From JBDSSS01 sp039928615 (GTDB taxonomy: Bacteria; Actinomycetota; Actinomycetes; Actinomycetales; Dermatophilaceae), in NCBI GenBank assembly GCA_039928615.1, contig JBDSSS010000044.1:4207-68206 (forward strand): a stretch of DNA of 64,000 bases, in the 5' to 3' direction. Both the position numbers and the translations under genes were made by a program. Of this stretch, positions 1 to 7,300 are shown one piece after another (positions within the stretch are counted from its first letter, which is position 1; every line of letters starts with the position of its first letter). The notes below the pieces were generated by a model. The model was not told the DNA's origin. It worked only from the letters and a program-made list of their open reading frames with translations, and did no database searches.

Positions 1-495
1 CGCACGCCGCTCATCGTCTTCACCCCGAAGTCGATGCTGCGGTCCAAGGCCGCCGCGAGTCCGGTCGAGGCGTTCACCGAGGGCGGTTTCCGGCCGGTCA
101 TCCCCGACCACGAGGGGGTGACCCAGGACGTGACGCGGGTGCTGCTCGCGTCGGGCAAGATCGTCCACGACCTCGATGCCGAGCGCGCCAAGCGTGAGGA
201 CACCTCCACGGCGATCATCCGGGTGGAGCAGCTCTACCCGATCCCCGAGAAGGAGATCCTCGACGTCGTCGCCCGCTATCCCGGGGCCGAGCTGGTCTGG
301 GTGCAGGACGAGCCGCGCAACCAGGGCGCCTGGCCGCTGATGGCCCAGTGGCTGCACGAGGACCTCATCGAGCTGGGCGAGTCCCGCCCGTGGCGGGTCG
401 TGGCACGCAAGGCCTCCGCCTCCCCCGCGACGGGCTCGTCCAAGAAGCACCAGGCCGAGCAGGCCGACCTGTTCGAGCAGGCGTTCGGCCGCTGA
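1..495 (+). CDS. kgd: Multifunctional 2-oxoglutarate decarboxylase/dehydrogenase E1 (Kgd/SucA), C-terminal end
   Basis: The reading frame is open from base 1, so this is the last 164 residues of a gene that begins before the window. The residues match the transketolase C-terminal-like end of actinobacterial 2-oxoglutarate dehydrogenase E1: RTPLIVFTPKSMLR near the start, the EQLYPIP segment, and the conserved VWVQDEPRNQGAW stretch near residue 100. In actinobacteria this protein is usually an E2-E1 fusion of about 1200 residues that turns 2-oxoglutarate into succinyl-CoA or succinic semialdehyde in the TCA cycle. The frame closes with TGA at 493-495. Only the C-terminus is visible, so the presence of the N-terminal acyltransferase part is inferred from the family. 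The glutamate dehydrogenase and pruA downstream feed the same substrate pool. Confidence 0.95.
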   Translation, partial: RTPLIVFTPKSMLRSKAAASPVEAFTEGGFRPVIPDHEGVTQDVTRVLLASGKIVHDLDAERAKREDTSTAIIRVEQLYPIPEKEILDVVARYPGAELVWVQDEPRNQGAWPLMAQWLHEDLIELGESRPWRVVARKASASPATGSSKKHQAEQADLFEQAFGR

Positions 496-632
496 CCCGA
501 CGCCGTCGCCGGGTCCTCCACCACGTGGGCAGGACCCGGCGGCGCGACCGGCGCCCCACCGGGCGGGCCGGATCGTGCCGGCGAGCCGGTTCACCACCGG
601 CTTGCCTGCGCCGCAAGGTGCACGAGTCGCGA

Positions 633-638
633 TAGCCT
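633..638 (+). promoter_or_regulatory. Candidate -10 box for a leaderless transcript
   Basis: TAGCCT lies six bases before the GTG at 645. Many other genes here share this TANNNT-to-start spacing, and no Shine-Dalgarno sequence is present, so the transcript probably starts at or next to the start codon. No clear -35 box is seen. Confidence 0.45.
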
Positions 639-644
639 CCGATC

Positions 645-821
645 GTGTACTTCACCGACCGAGGCATCGAGGAGCTGGCGAGTCGCCGCGGCGAGGAGCC
701 GGTGAGCCTGGAGTGGCTCGCCGAGCAGCTGCGGACGTTCGTCGACCTCAACCCCGAGTTCGAGGTGCCGATGGAGCGATTCGCGACGTGGCTGGCACGA
801 CTCGATGACGACGAGGACTGA
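645..821 (+). CDS. DUF6104 family small protein
   Basis: A 58-residue acidic, helical protein beginning VYFTDRGIEELASRRG and ending ARLDDDED. This is the typical form of the small actinobacterial DUF6104 family, which is often found just downstream of the 2-oxoglutarate dehydrogenase gene, as here. It has no signal peptide, membrane segment or cysteine, so it is probably cytosolic. No function is known to me. The GTG start is supported by the full-length match to the family beginning and by the TAGCCT box six bases upstream. Its last bases provide the GAGGA ribosome-binding site for the next gene. Confidence 0.8.
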   Translation: MYFTDRGIEELASRRGEEPVSLEWLAEQLRTFVDLNPEFEVPMERFATWLARLDDDED

Positions 822-825
822 GCAC

Positions 826-1608
826 GTGACCGACAACGAGACCGAGCAGATCCCCTACGGCGTGGGACCGGCCTACCCGGTGGCCCACACCGCGTTCACG
901 AGCGACACCAGGCCCGGGGGTGCCTCTGCCACCGGCGCTCCCCCGCCCTCCTCCGGCTCGTCCCCCGGCGCGCACCTGCTGTCCGCGCCGTCCGTCGACG
1001 TTCCCGGACCCGACGGCGCCCGGGACGTGGGGATGGTCTTCGTCGGCGGGTCCCAGACCGCCGGCTACGGCGACCCCAAGGGCCTGGGCTGGGTCGGCCG
1101 CGTCGTCGCGCGGACGCAGCACCCCGACCTCGACCTCACGGCCTACAACATCGGGATCCGCGGCAACACCTCCGGTGACGTCGTCGCCCGGTGGGTCGCC
1201 GAGTGCCACCCCCGGTGGCGCGGCCGCTCCGAGCGTCGCCTCGTGCTGTCGGTCGGCACCAACGACGTGATGACCGGGATGACGATGGCCCGGTCACGGC
1301 TCAACCTCGCCAACGTCATCGACGAGGCGACGAACGCCGGCATCAAGACCTTCGTCGTCGGCCTGACCCCCAGTCTCGACTCGGAGCTGAACCGGCGCCT
1401 CGAGGCACTGGCCGAGGCCCAGGCCGACGTCTGCTCACGCCGGGGCATCACCTACGTCGACTGCTTCCGCCCGCTCGTCGGGCACGACCAGTGGATGGCC
1501 GACCTCGCCGCGAGCCCCGACCGCGCCCATCCCGGACAGGCCGGCTACGGCCTCATTGCCTGGCTCGTGCTCCACAACGGCTGGAACGACTGGCTCTCGC
1601 TGAGCTGA
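826..1608 (+). CDS. SGNH/GDSL-family hydrolase
   Basis: A 260-residue protein of the SGNH (GDSL) hydrolase superfamily, probably an esterase or lipase of unknown substrate. The nucleophile block FVGGSQTAGYG places the catalytic serine near residue 76. The GTND block follows, and DRAH near residues 232-235 supplies the expected Asp-x-x-His pair. The first 65 residues are a low-complexity Pro/Gly/Ser-rich stretch without a convincing signal peptide. I chose GTG at 826 because GAGGA lies eight bases upstream. An in-frame ATG at 805 would overlap the preceding gene and has no ribosome-binding site. The gene is followed by a perfect hairpin and converges with the membrane protein gene at 1665-2147. 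Confidence 0.85.
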   Translation: MTDNETEQIPYGVGPAYPVAHTAFTSDTRPGGASATGAPPPSSGSSPGAHLLSAPSVDVPGPDGARDVGMVFVGGSQTAGYGDPKGLGWVGRVVARTQHPDLDLTAYNIGIRGNTSGDVVARWVAECHPRWRGRSERRLVLSVGTNDVMTGMTMARSRLNLANVIDEATNAGIKTFVVGLTPSLDSELNRRLEALAEAQADVCSRRGITYVDCFRPLVGHDQWMADLAASPDRAHPGQAGYGLIAWLVLHNGWNDWLSLS

Positions 1609-1630
1609 GCGGCCGTCCGCCCGCTGCACA

Positions 1631-1653
1631 CGGCATACCGTCGAGGTATGCCG
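1631..1653. terminator. Hairpin between convergent genes
   Basis: CGGCATACC and GGTATGCCG form a perfect 9-bp stem around the loop GTCGA. It lies between two convergent genes and can act in both directions. There is no T-tract. The stem arms are copies of the CGGCATAC/GTATGCCG octamer that recurs through the window. Confidence 0.6.
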
Positions 1654-1664
1654 TCACCGTGCGG

Positions 1665-2147
1665 TCACGTCGCAGGGCGCTCGTCAGAGTGCTCGGCGGT
1701 GCCCTCGTCGCGGTCGGGCTCCGACCCCGCGCCCGCCGCACGGCCCCCACCGGCCAACGCCGTGATGATGGTCAGGGCGGCAAGGGCGGCCACCGCGGCC
1801 GCCAGGAGCGGTCGCTCGGACTGCCAGAGACTCCACCCGACGGGGAGCAGCAAGGCGTTCCAGAGCACCGTCGGCGTGCGGGGCCAGTCCTTGGCCTGCA
1901 CCCAGCCCCGGGCCACGACGAGCAGCCCGACGGCGAAGACGAGGATGAGCAGCCCGGACGTCACCGCCCGCACCGTGTCACTCGTGCCCCCGGACGCGAT
2001 CCCGTAGCCGTAGAACCCGACGAAGCCGAGCAGCACCAGCGCCTCGAGCGCGACGAGAGCGGCGCAGAGGCGAGCCGCGTTGCTGGACCCGGACCTCGCA
2101 GGGCCTGCCTCCGGCACGCTCGGGGACGGTGGAGCGGGCGTGGTCAC
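1665..2147 (-). CDS. Putative four-helix integral membrane protein
   Basis: A 160-residue protein with a short proline-rich N-terminus and about four hydrophobic helices: residues ~25-45 (LCAALVALEALVLLGFVGF), ~60-80 (ILVFAVGLLVVA), ~95-110 and ~115-135. It ends in a charged tail rich in Glu, Asp and Arg that is likely cytosolic. I do not recognise a named family with certainty; similar small membrane proteins are common in actinobacteria. The GTG start at 2147 is preferred over a GTG two codons upstream because a TACGAT box ends exactly six bases before it, matching the leaderless pattern of neighbouring genes. It is transcribed divergently from whiB1. Confidence 0.65.
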   Translation of the reverse strand: MTTPAPPSPSVPEAGPARSGSSNAARLCAALVALEALVLLGFVGFYGYGIASGGTSDTVRAVTSGLLILVFAVGLLVVARGWVQAKDWPRTPTVLWNALLLPVGWSLWQSERPLLAAAVAALAALTIITALAGGGRAAGAGSEPDRDEGTAEHSDERPAT

Positions 2148-2464
2148 GAGCACATCGTACCGATGGGTACACTGGAGGCCGTCCGATGGGTGGCCCCCGG
2201 GATGTGCCCGGTAGCCCGCTGTAGATACGCTGTGCACTCGGTGTGACCCGTGCCTGCGCTGTTGATCCTGCGTCAGACGTCCGACACACTGGTCCTGGCC
2301 CGGGACGCGTACGGAACAACTTCGTGCGCGTCGTCGTTGGTCAGAGGGCGATGCCCTCGTGGACACGCACTGAGATGGCTCCGACAACGACGCTGGCGCC
2401 GAGCACCTGCATCACCGAGACCTTTCCGGCGGTGCCATCGAGAAGACGAAGGAGCACGATCCAC
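2148..2464. other. Intergenic region between divergent genes, whiB1 leader
   Basis: This 317-base stretch separates the minus-strand membrane protein gene from whiB1. It holds the TACGAT box, an inverted repeat at 2157-2170, and a GAAGGAG ribosome-binding site near 2448-2454 serving whiB1. Open frames running through it into whiB1 have no ribosome-binding site or homology and are not taken as coding. I cannot point to a convincing whiB1 promoter; a long leader with regulator sites would fit the strong control known for whiB1 in mycobacteria. Confidence 0.5.
2154..2159 (-). promoter_or_regulatory. Candidate -10 box for a leaderless transcript
   Basis: On the minus strand TACGAT is followed by six bases and then the GTG at 2147. 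The box overlaps a GTACC-GATG-GGTAC inverted repeat at 2157-2170 that could be an operator. Confidence 0.4.
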
Positions 2465-2713
2465 ATGGATTGGCGCGACCGCGCTGCCTGCCTGGAGGCC
2501 GACCCCGAGCTGTTCTTCCCCATCGGGAACACCGGCCCGGCGATCCTCCAGATCGAAGAGGCCAAGGCCGTGTGCCGAACCTGTTCCGTCATCGACACGT
2601 GCCTGAAGTGGGCACTGGAGAGCGGACAGGACGCCGGAGTGTGGGGTGGACTCTCCGAGGACGAGCGCCGGGCGCTCAAGCGCCGCAACGCGCGCGCCCG
2701 CCGGGCCGGCTGA
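2465..2713 (+). CDS. whiB1: WhiB1-type redox-sensing transcriptional regulator
   Basis: An 82-residue WhiB-like protein. It carries the four cysteines C9, C37, C40 and C46 at the same positions as mycobacterial WhiB1, which hold a nitric-oxide-sensitive [4Fe-4S] cluster, followed by the GVWGG turn and the basic C-terminus RRALKRRNARARR that contacts DNA. WhiB1 binds the primary sigma factor and controls essential genes in mycobacteria; that role is inferred here from close similarity (MDWRDRAACL..DPELFFP). The ATG at 2465 has GAAGGAG about ten bases upstream and gives the family length. Its neighbour is the divergently ended pdtaS gene, the same pair as Rv3219-Rv3220c. A strong intrinsic terminator follows. 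Confidence 0.95.
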   Translation: MDWRDRAACLEADPELFFPIGNTGPAILQIEEAKAVCRTCSVIDTCLKWALESGQDAGVWGGLSEDERRALKRRNARARRAG

Positions 2714-2726
2714 CAGCACCGCCCGC

Positions 2727-2759
2727 AAGCCCGGTGACGCTCGTTGTCACCGGGCTTTT
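2727..2759 (+). terminator. Intrinsic terminator of whiB1
   Basis: A 12-bp perfect stem (AAGCCCGGTGAC with GTCACCGGGCTT) around a 7-base loop ends in TTTT. It begins 14 bases after the whiB1 stop codon and is the clearest factor-independent terminator in the window. Confidence 0.9.
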
Positions 2760-2783
2760 GCCTGCGTGCGCGACCGCCGGGCG

Positions 2784-2834
2784 GGTCAGGCAATGGGACG
2801 CGTCAGGTGATCGGACGCGTCAGGTGATCGGACG
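2784..2834. repeat. 17-bp tandem repeat across the 3' end of pdtaS
   Basis: Two perfect 17-bp units, CGTCAGGTGATCGGACG, at 2801-2817 and 2818-2834, are preceded by a third diverged unit at 2784-2800 (about 13 of 17 identical). The second perfect unit spans the pdtaS stop codon, so the others look like tandem duplications of the gene's last codons. Confidence 0.8.
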
Positions 2835-4307
2835 CAGGGTCGCGGTGAAGCGCGCCCGGGTGCCGTGTGGCGAGAGACCCTCCCACGTGATCCGCCCCCC
2901 GAGGTCGGCGACGAGGGACTGGACGATCTGCGTGCCCAGCCCGGAGCCGGGGCGACGCCCCGGGTCGATCCCGGCGCCGTCGTCGTCGATGGTCACCACG
3001 ACCGTCGACCGGCCCCGCTCGTCGGACTGCCGCTCGATACCGATGCGGACCTCACCGCCCGCGTCGCCGAGGCCGTGCTCGATGGAGTTCTGGACCAGCT
3101 CGCTCATCACCATCGCGAGCGAGGTGGCATCCTCGGCCCGCAACCGCCCGAAGGTACCTGTCGTGACCGTCCGGACGTCCGCCCCGTTGGAGGACACCTC
3201 GACGACCGCGTTGAGGCCGCGCTTGGCGATCGCGTCGAAGTCGACGGTCTCGTCGAAGCCCTGGCTCAGCTGGTCGTGGACCATCGCGATGGTGCCCACG
3301 CGACGCTCCGCCTCCTTGAGGGCTTCGCGAGCCTCCCCCTCGGGCACCCGCCGTCCCTGCAGCCTCAGCAGGGCCGCGACCGACTGCAGGTTGTTCTTGA
3401 CCCGGTGGTGGATCTCGCGGATCGTCGCGTCCTTCGTCATCAGCTCGCGCTCCCGGCGCCGCAGCTCGCCGACGTCCCGGAGCAGGACGATCGCCCCGAA
3501 TCGCTGGCCCGCCTCGGTGAGCGGGATCGCCCGCATCGAGATCGTCGTGCCTCCTGCCACCACCTCGGTGCGCCACGGCTGACGGCCCGTCACGACGAGC
3601 GGCAGTCCCTCGTCGACGGGGTGGGACTCACGGACGTTGTCGGTGACGACCTGCGCGAGGCTCGACCCCGTGACCTCGCCGTGGTGGCCGAGCCGGTGCA
3701 GGGCGGAGACCGCGTTGGGGCTGGCGTAGGTGACGATGCCGTCGACGTCGAGACGGATCACGCCGTCCCCGACACGCGGGGCGCCACGACGCAGACCCGT
3801 CGGGGCGCTGCCGTGCGGGAACTCACCACCCGTCACCATCCGACACAGCGCGTCAGCGGTCGCGAGGTAGGTCAGCTCGAGGCGGCTCGGGGTCCGCGTG
3901 GTCCAGAGGTTCGTGTGCCGTGTCATCACCGCGACGACGCGGCCCTGACGGACGACGGGGATGTACTCCTCGCGGACCGACTGGTCCGGCAGGCCGGGCT
4001 GCTCGACCTTGGCCTGGCGCACCCGGAGGATCCGTTGCTCGGTGGCGGACTCCTCGACCAGCTCGCTCGTGTGCCCACGGTCGGCGACGCGGCCCACCTG
4101 GTCGTCGACGAAGACGAGCTGTCCGGTGGTCGGACGGACGTGGGCGACAGCCTCCCAGCGGTCACTGGTCGACCGCACCCAGAGCACGAGGTCGGCGAAG
4201 GACAGGTCGGCGACGAGCTGCCAGTCACCGACGAGCAGGTGCAGCCACTCCACGTCGTGGTCGGGCAGGTTCGTCCGTCCACGGAGCAGTTCACTGAGAG
4301 TCGCCAC
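2820..4307 (-). CDS. pdtaS: PdtaS-type cytosolic sensor histidine kinase
   Basis: A 495-residue histidine kinase with no transmembrane segment. Residues ~1-145 form a GAF-like sensor, ~180-285 a PAS-like domain, and ~290-370 a HisKA_2 domain with the phosphoacceptor block EIHHRVKNNLQS. The C-terminus is an HATPase_c domain with the N box ELVQNSIEHGL and the G box DDDGAGIDPGRRPGSGLG. This architecture and length match M. tuberculosis PdtaS (Rv3220c), which signals to the RNA-binding antiterminator PdtaR; no pdtaR gene is in the window. The GTG start has a TAGGCT box six bases upstream. It converges with whiB1, as in mycobacteria. Confidence 0.9.
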   Translation of the reverse strand: MATLSELLRGRTNLPDHDVEWLHLLVGDWQLVADLSFADLVLWVRSTSDRWEAVAHVRPTTGQLVFVDDQVGRVADRGHTSELVEESATEQRILRVRQAKVEQPGLPDQSVREEYIPVVRQGRVVAVMTRHTNLWTTRTPSRLELTYLATADALCRMVTGGEFPHGSAPTGLRRGAPRVGDGVIRLDVDGIVTYASPNAVSALHRLGHHGEVTGSSLAQVVTDNVRESHPVDEGLPLVVTGRQPWRTEVVAGGTTISMRAIPLTEAGQRFGAIVLLRDVGELRRRERELMTKDATIREIHHRVKNNLQSVAALLRLQGRRVPEGEAREALKEAERRVGTIAMVHDQLSQGFDETVDFDAIAKRGLNAVVEVSSNGADVRTVTTGTFGRLRAEDATSLAMVMSELVQNSIEHGLGDAGGEVRIGIERQSDERGRSTVVVTIDDDGAGIDPGRRPGSGLGTQIVQSLVADLGGRITWEGLSPHGTRARFTATLRPIT

Positions 4308-4313
4308 GCCTTG

Positions 4314-4319
4314 AGCCTA
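4314..4319 (-). promoter_or_regulatory. Candidate -10 box for leaderless pdtaS transcript
   Basis: On the minus strand TAGGCT is followed by six bases and the GTG start at 4307, with no Shine-Dalgarno sequence. Confidence 0.5.
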
Positions 4320-4352
4320 GGGGGCGGAGCCGGCGGCACACCGGCCCCGGCC

Positions 4353-7300
4353 CTACCGACGGGCCGCGCTCTTCTTCGCCGGCACCTTCTTCGTCGCCCG
4401 CGTCGCCGCCTTCGTCGTGGCGGTCTTCTTCGTCGCGGTCTTCTTTGTCGCGGTCTTCTGCGTCGCGGTCTTCTTCGTCGCCGTCTTCTTGGTCGCGGCC
4501 TCTGTGGCCATGGCCTTCTTCGTCGCGGCCTTCTTCGTCGCGGCCTTCTTCGCCACGGTCTTCTTCGCCACGGTCTTCTTCGCCACGGTCTTCTTCGCCA
4601 CGGTGCCGTCCTCCTCGGGTGCCGCGACCGAGACCGGTGCGCTCGAGGACGCCGGCTTCGTCACGGTCCGCAGGGTCCGCAGCGCGACCGAGAGCGCGGC
4701 GATGCCGGCGTGCGACATCCGCTCGATCCCGCCGAGCGCGGTGCGGGCCCGGGCGAGGGCGTCGGCGTTGAGGTCGGACCACTGCGCCATCCGCTCCGGC
4801 GCGTCGTCGCCGCGGCGGCTCACCTCGAGCACCGAGCGAGCGAGGCTCTCGAGGACGGCGTAGAGGTCGTCGCGGAGCGCTCCTCGGGCCAGGGCGTCCC
4901 ACCGGTCCTCGCGCGGGAGCATGGTCACCCGGGAGAGCATCGCGTCGATCGAGAACGCCTCGGAGGTCAGGAAGTAGACGCCGACGACGTCGTCGAGCTC
5001 CTCCCCCGTGTCCTCCGCGATCTCCACGCAGTCGAGGAGGGAGTAGACGTCGAGCAGCGAGGCCGCCTGCTGGGCCAGCTCCTCCGGGACGCCCTTCGCC
5101 TCGAGCTCGCGGGTCCGGGTGCGCAGGCGTGTGCTCTCGGTGCCCTGGAGCACCTCCGGCATGCGTGCGGCATACGCCTCGATGCCGGGCCGGAAGCGCG
5201 CCACCTCAGCCGCGATGTCGAGCACCGCGGGCCGAGAGGTGAGGAACCAGCGCACCGAGCGGTCGATGAGGCGGCGGAACTCGAGGTAGAGCGCCGTCTG
5301 GGCCGTCGTGGTCACGACGTTGTCGGTGGCCTCGACCCCACGCACGAAGCCGGCGAGGTCGAAGATCTCACGACACACGACGTAGGCCCGGGCCACCTGC
5401 TCCGGGTTGGCGCCCGTCTCCTCGCCCGCGCGGTAGGCGAAGGTGATGCCGCCCCGGTTGATCATCGAGTTGGCCACGGCGTTCGTGATGATCTCGCGGC
5501 GCAGCGGGTGCGCAGCGATCTCGTCGGCGTACTTGCGGCGCAAGGGTTTCGGGAAGTAGTCGGCCAAGGTCGTGGCAAACCACGGGTCGTCGGGCAGGGA
5601 GGTCGTGATGAGCTGGTTCTTCAGGTAGAGCTTGGCGTAGGCGACGAGCACCGAGAACTCCGGTGAGACGAGGCCCTCCCCCGACTTCTGGCGGCGCAGG
5701 ATCTCCGACCCGCTCGGGAGGAACTCGAGGCCCCGGTCGAGGTCGCCGTTCTCCTCGAGGAACTGGATGAGCCGCTCGTGCACGGTGAGCATCTCGTGCT
5801 GCTGCGCCCGGGCGTTGCCGAGCAGCACGTTCTGCTCGTAGTTGTCGCGCAGGACCTGCTCGGCGACCTCGTCGGTCATCGAGGCGAGGAGCGTGTTGCG
5901 ACGGCGCATCGTCAGCTCGCCCGAGCGGGTCAGCTCGGTGAGCAGGATCTTGATGTTGACCTCGTGGTCGGAGGTGTCGACCCCGGCGCTGTTGTCGATG
6001 GCGTCGGTGTTGACGCGGACTCCGGCCAGGGCGGCCTCGATGCGGCCGAGCTGGCTCATCCCCAGGTTGCCACCCTCGCCGATGACGCTGCAGCGCAGGT
6101 CGGCGCCGTTGACCCGGATCGCGTCGTTGGCGCGGTCGCCGATCTCGCCGTTGCTCTCGCTCGTGGCCTTGACGTAGGTGCCGATGCCGCCGTTCCACAG
6201 CAGGTCCACCGGAGCGAGCAGGATCGCCTTCATCAGCTCGGCGGGCGTCATCGTCTTCGTGCCCGACCGCAGCCCGAGGGCGGTGATCATCTGGGCCGTG
6301 ATCGGCACCGACTTGGCGGCGCGGTCGATGATGGCGCCGCCCCGGGAGACGAGCGAGGAGTCATAGTCGGCCCACGAGGACCCGGGCAGGTCGAACATCC
6401 GGCGGCGCTCCGCGAAGGACGCCGCGGCGTCGGGGTCGGGGTCGATGAAGATGTGCCGGTGGTCGAAGGCCGCGACGAGACGGATGTGCTCCGACAGGAG
6501 CATCCCGTTGCCGAAGACGTCGCCACTCATGTCCCCGACGCCGACGCAGGTGAAGTCCTCGCTCTGGGTGTCGAGCCCGGCCTCGCGGAAGTGTCGCTTG
6601 ACCGACTCCCAGGCGCCCCGCGCCGTGATCCCCATGCCCTTGTGGTCGTAGCCGGCCGAGCCCCCCGAGGCGAAGCCGTCGTCGAGCCAGAACCCGTAGT
6701 CGGCGGAGATGCCGTTGGCGATGTCGGAGAACTTGGCGGTGCCCTTGTCGGCAGCGACGACGAGGTAGGTGTCGTCCTCGTCGTGCCGCACCACCCGCGC
6801 GGGCGGCACGACGGCCCCGGAGACGAGGTTGTCGGTGAGGTCGAGCAGCCCGGAGATGAACAGCTGGTAGGAGGCGATGCCCTCGGCCAGCCAGGCGCCC
6901 CGGTCCACCGCCGGATCGGGCAGCTGCTTGGCGTAGAAGCCGCCCTTGGAGCCGGTGGGCACGATGACGGCGTTCTTGACCATCTGCGCCTTGACGAGAC
7001 CGAGGACCTCGGTGCGGAAGTCCTCCCGACGGTCGCTCCAGCGCAGCCCGCCGCGGGCCACCTTGCCGAAGCGCAGGTGGACGCCCTCGACGCGGGGGCT
7101 GTAGACCCACACCTCGAACATCGGCCGGGGGGCGGGCAGGTCCGGGACCTTCTTGGGGTTGAGCTTGAGCGAGACGTACGACTTCTGCTCGCCCGTCTCG
7201 TCGGGCTGGTAGAAGTTGGTCCGGAGGCTGGCAAGGATCACGCCGAGCAGGGCCCGCACGATCCGGTCGTGGTCGAGGCTGGCCACCTCGTCGAGGGCCT

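Noticed and set aside
805..825. ATG at 805 as start of the SGNH hydrolase
   Set aside because: It lies inside the DUF6104 gene without a ribosome-binding site, whereas the GTG at 826 has GAGGA at the right distance.
2243..2464. N-terminal extension of WhiB1
   Set aside because: The frame is open upstream, but the family starts at MDW, the ATG at 2465 has GAAGGAG, and the cysteine numbering then matches WhiB1 exactly.
4353..4612. A separate histone-like gene at the end of glutamate dehydrogenase
   Set aside because: The lysine-rich stretch is in frame with the enzyme with no stop, start or ribosome-binding site between.
2865..5666. A 933-codon plus-strand open frame opposite pdtaS and glutamate dehydrogenase
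   Set aside because: It is antisense to two well-supported genes, its translation is Arg/Asp/Gly/Val-rich low complexity, and long antisense frames are expected from the GC-rich third codon positions.
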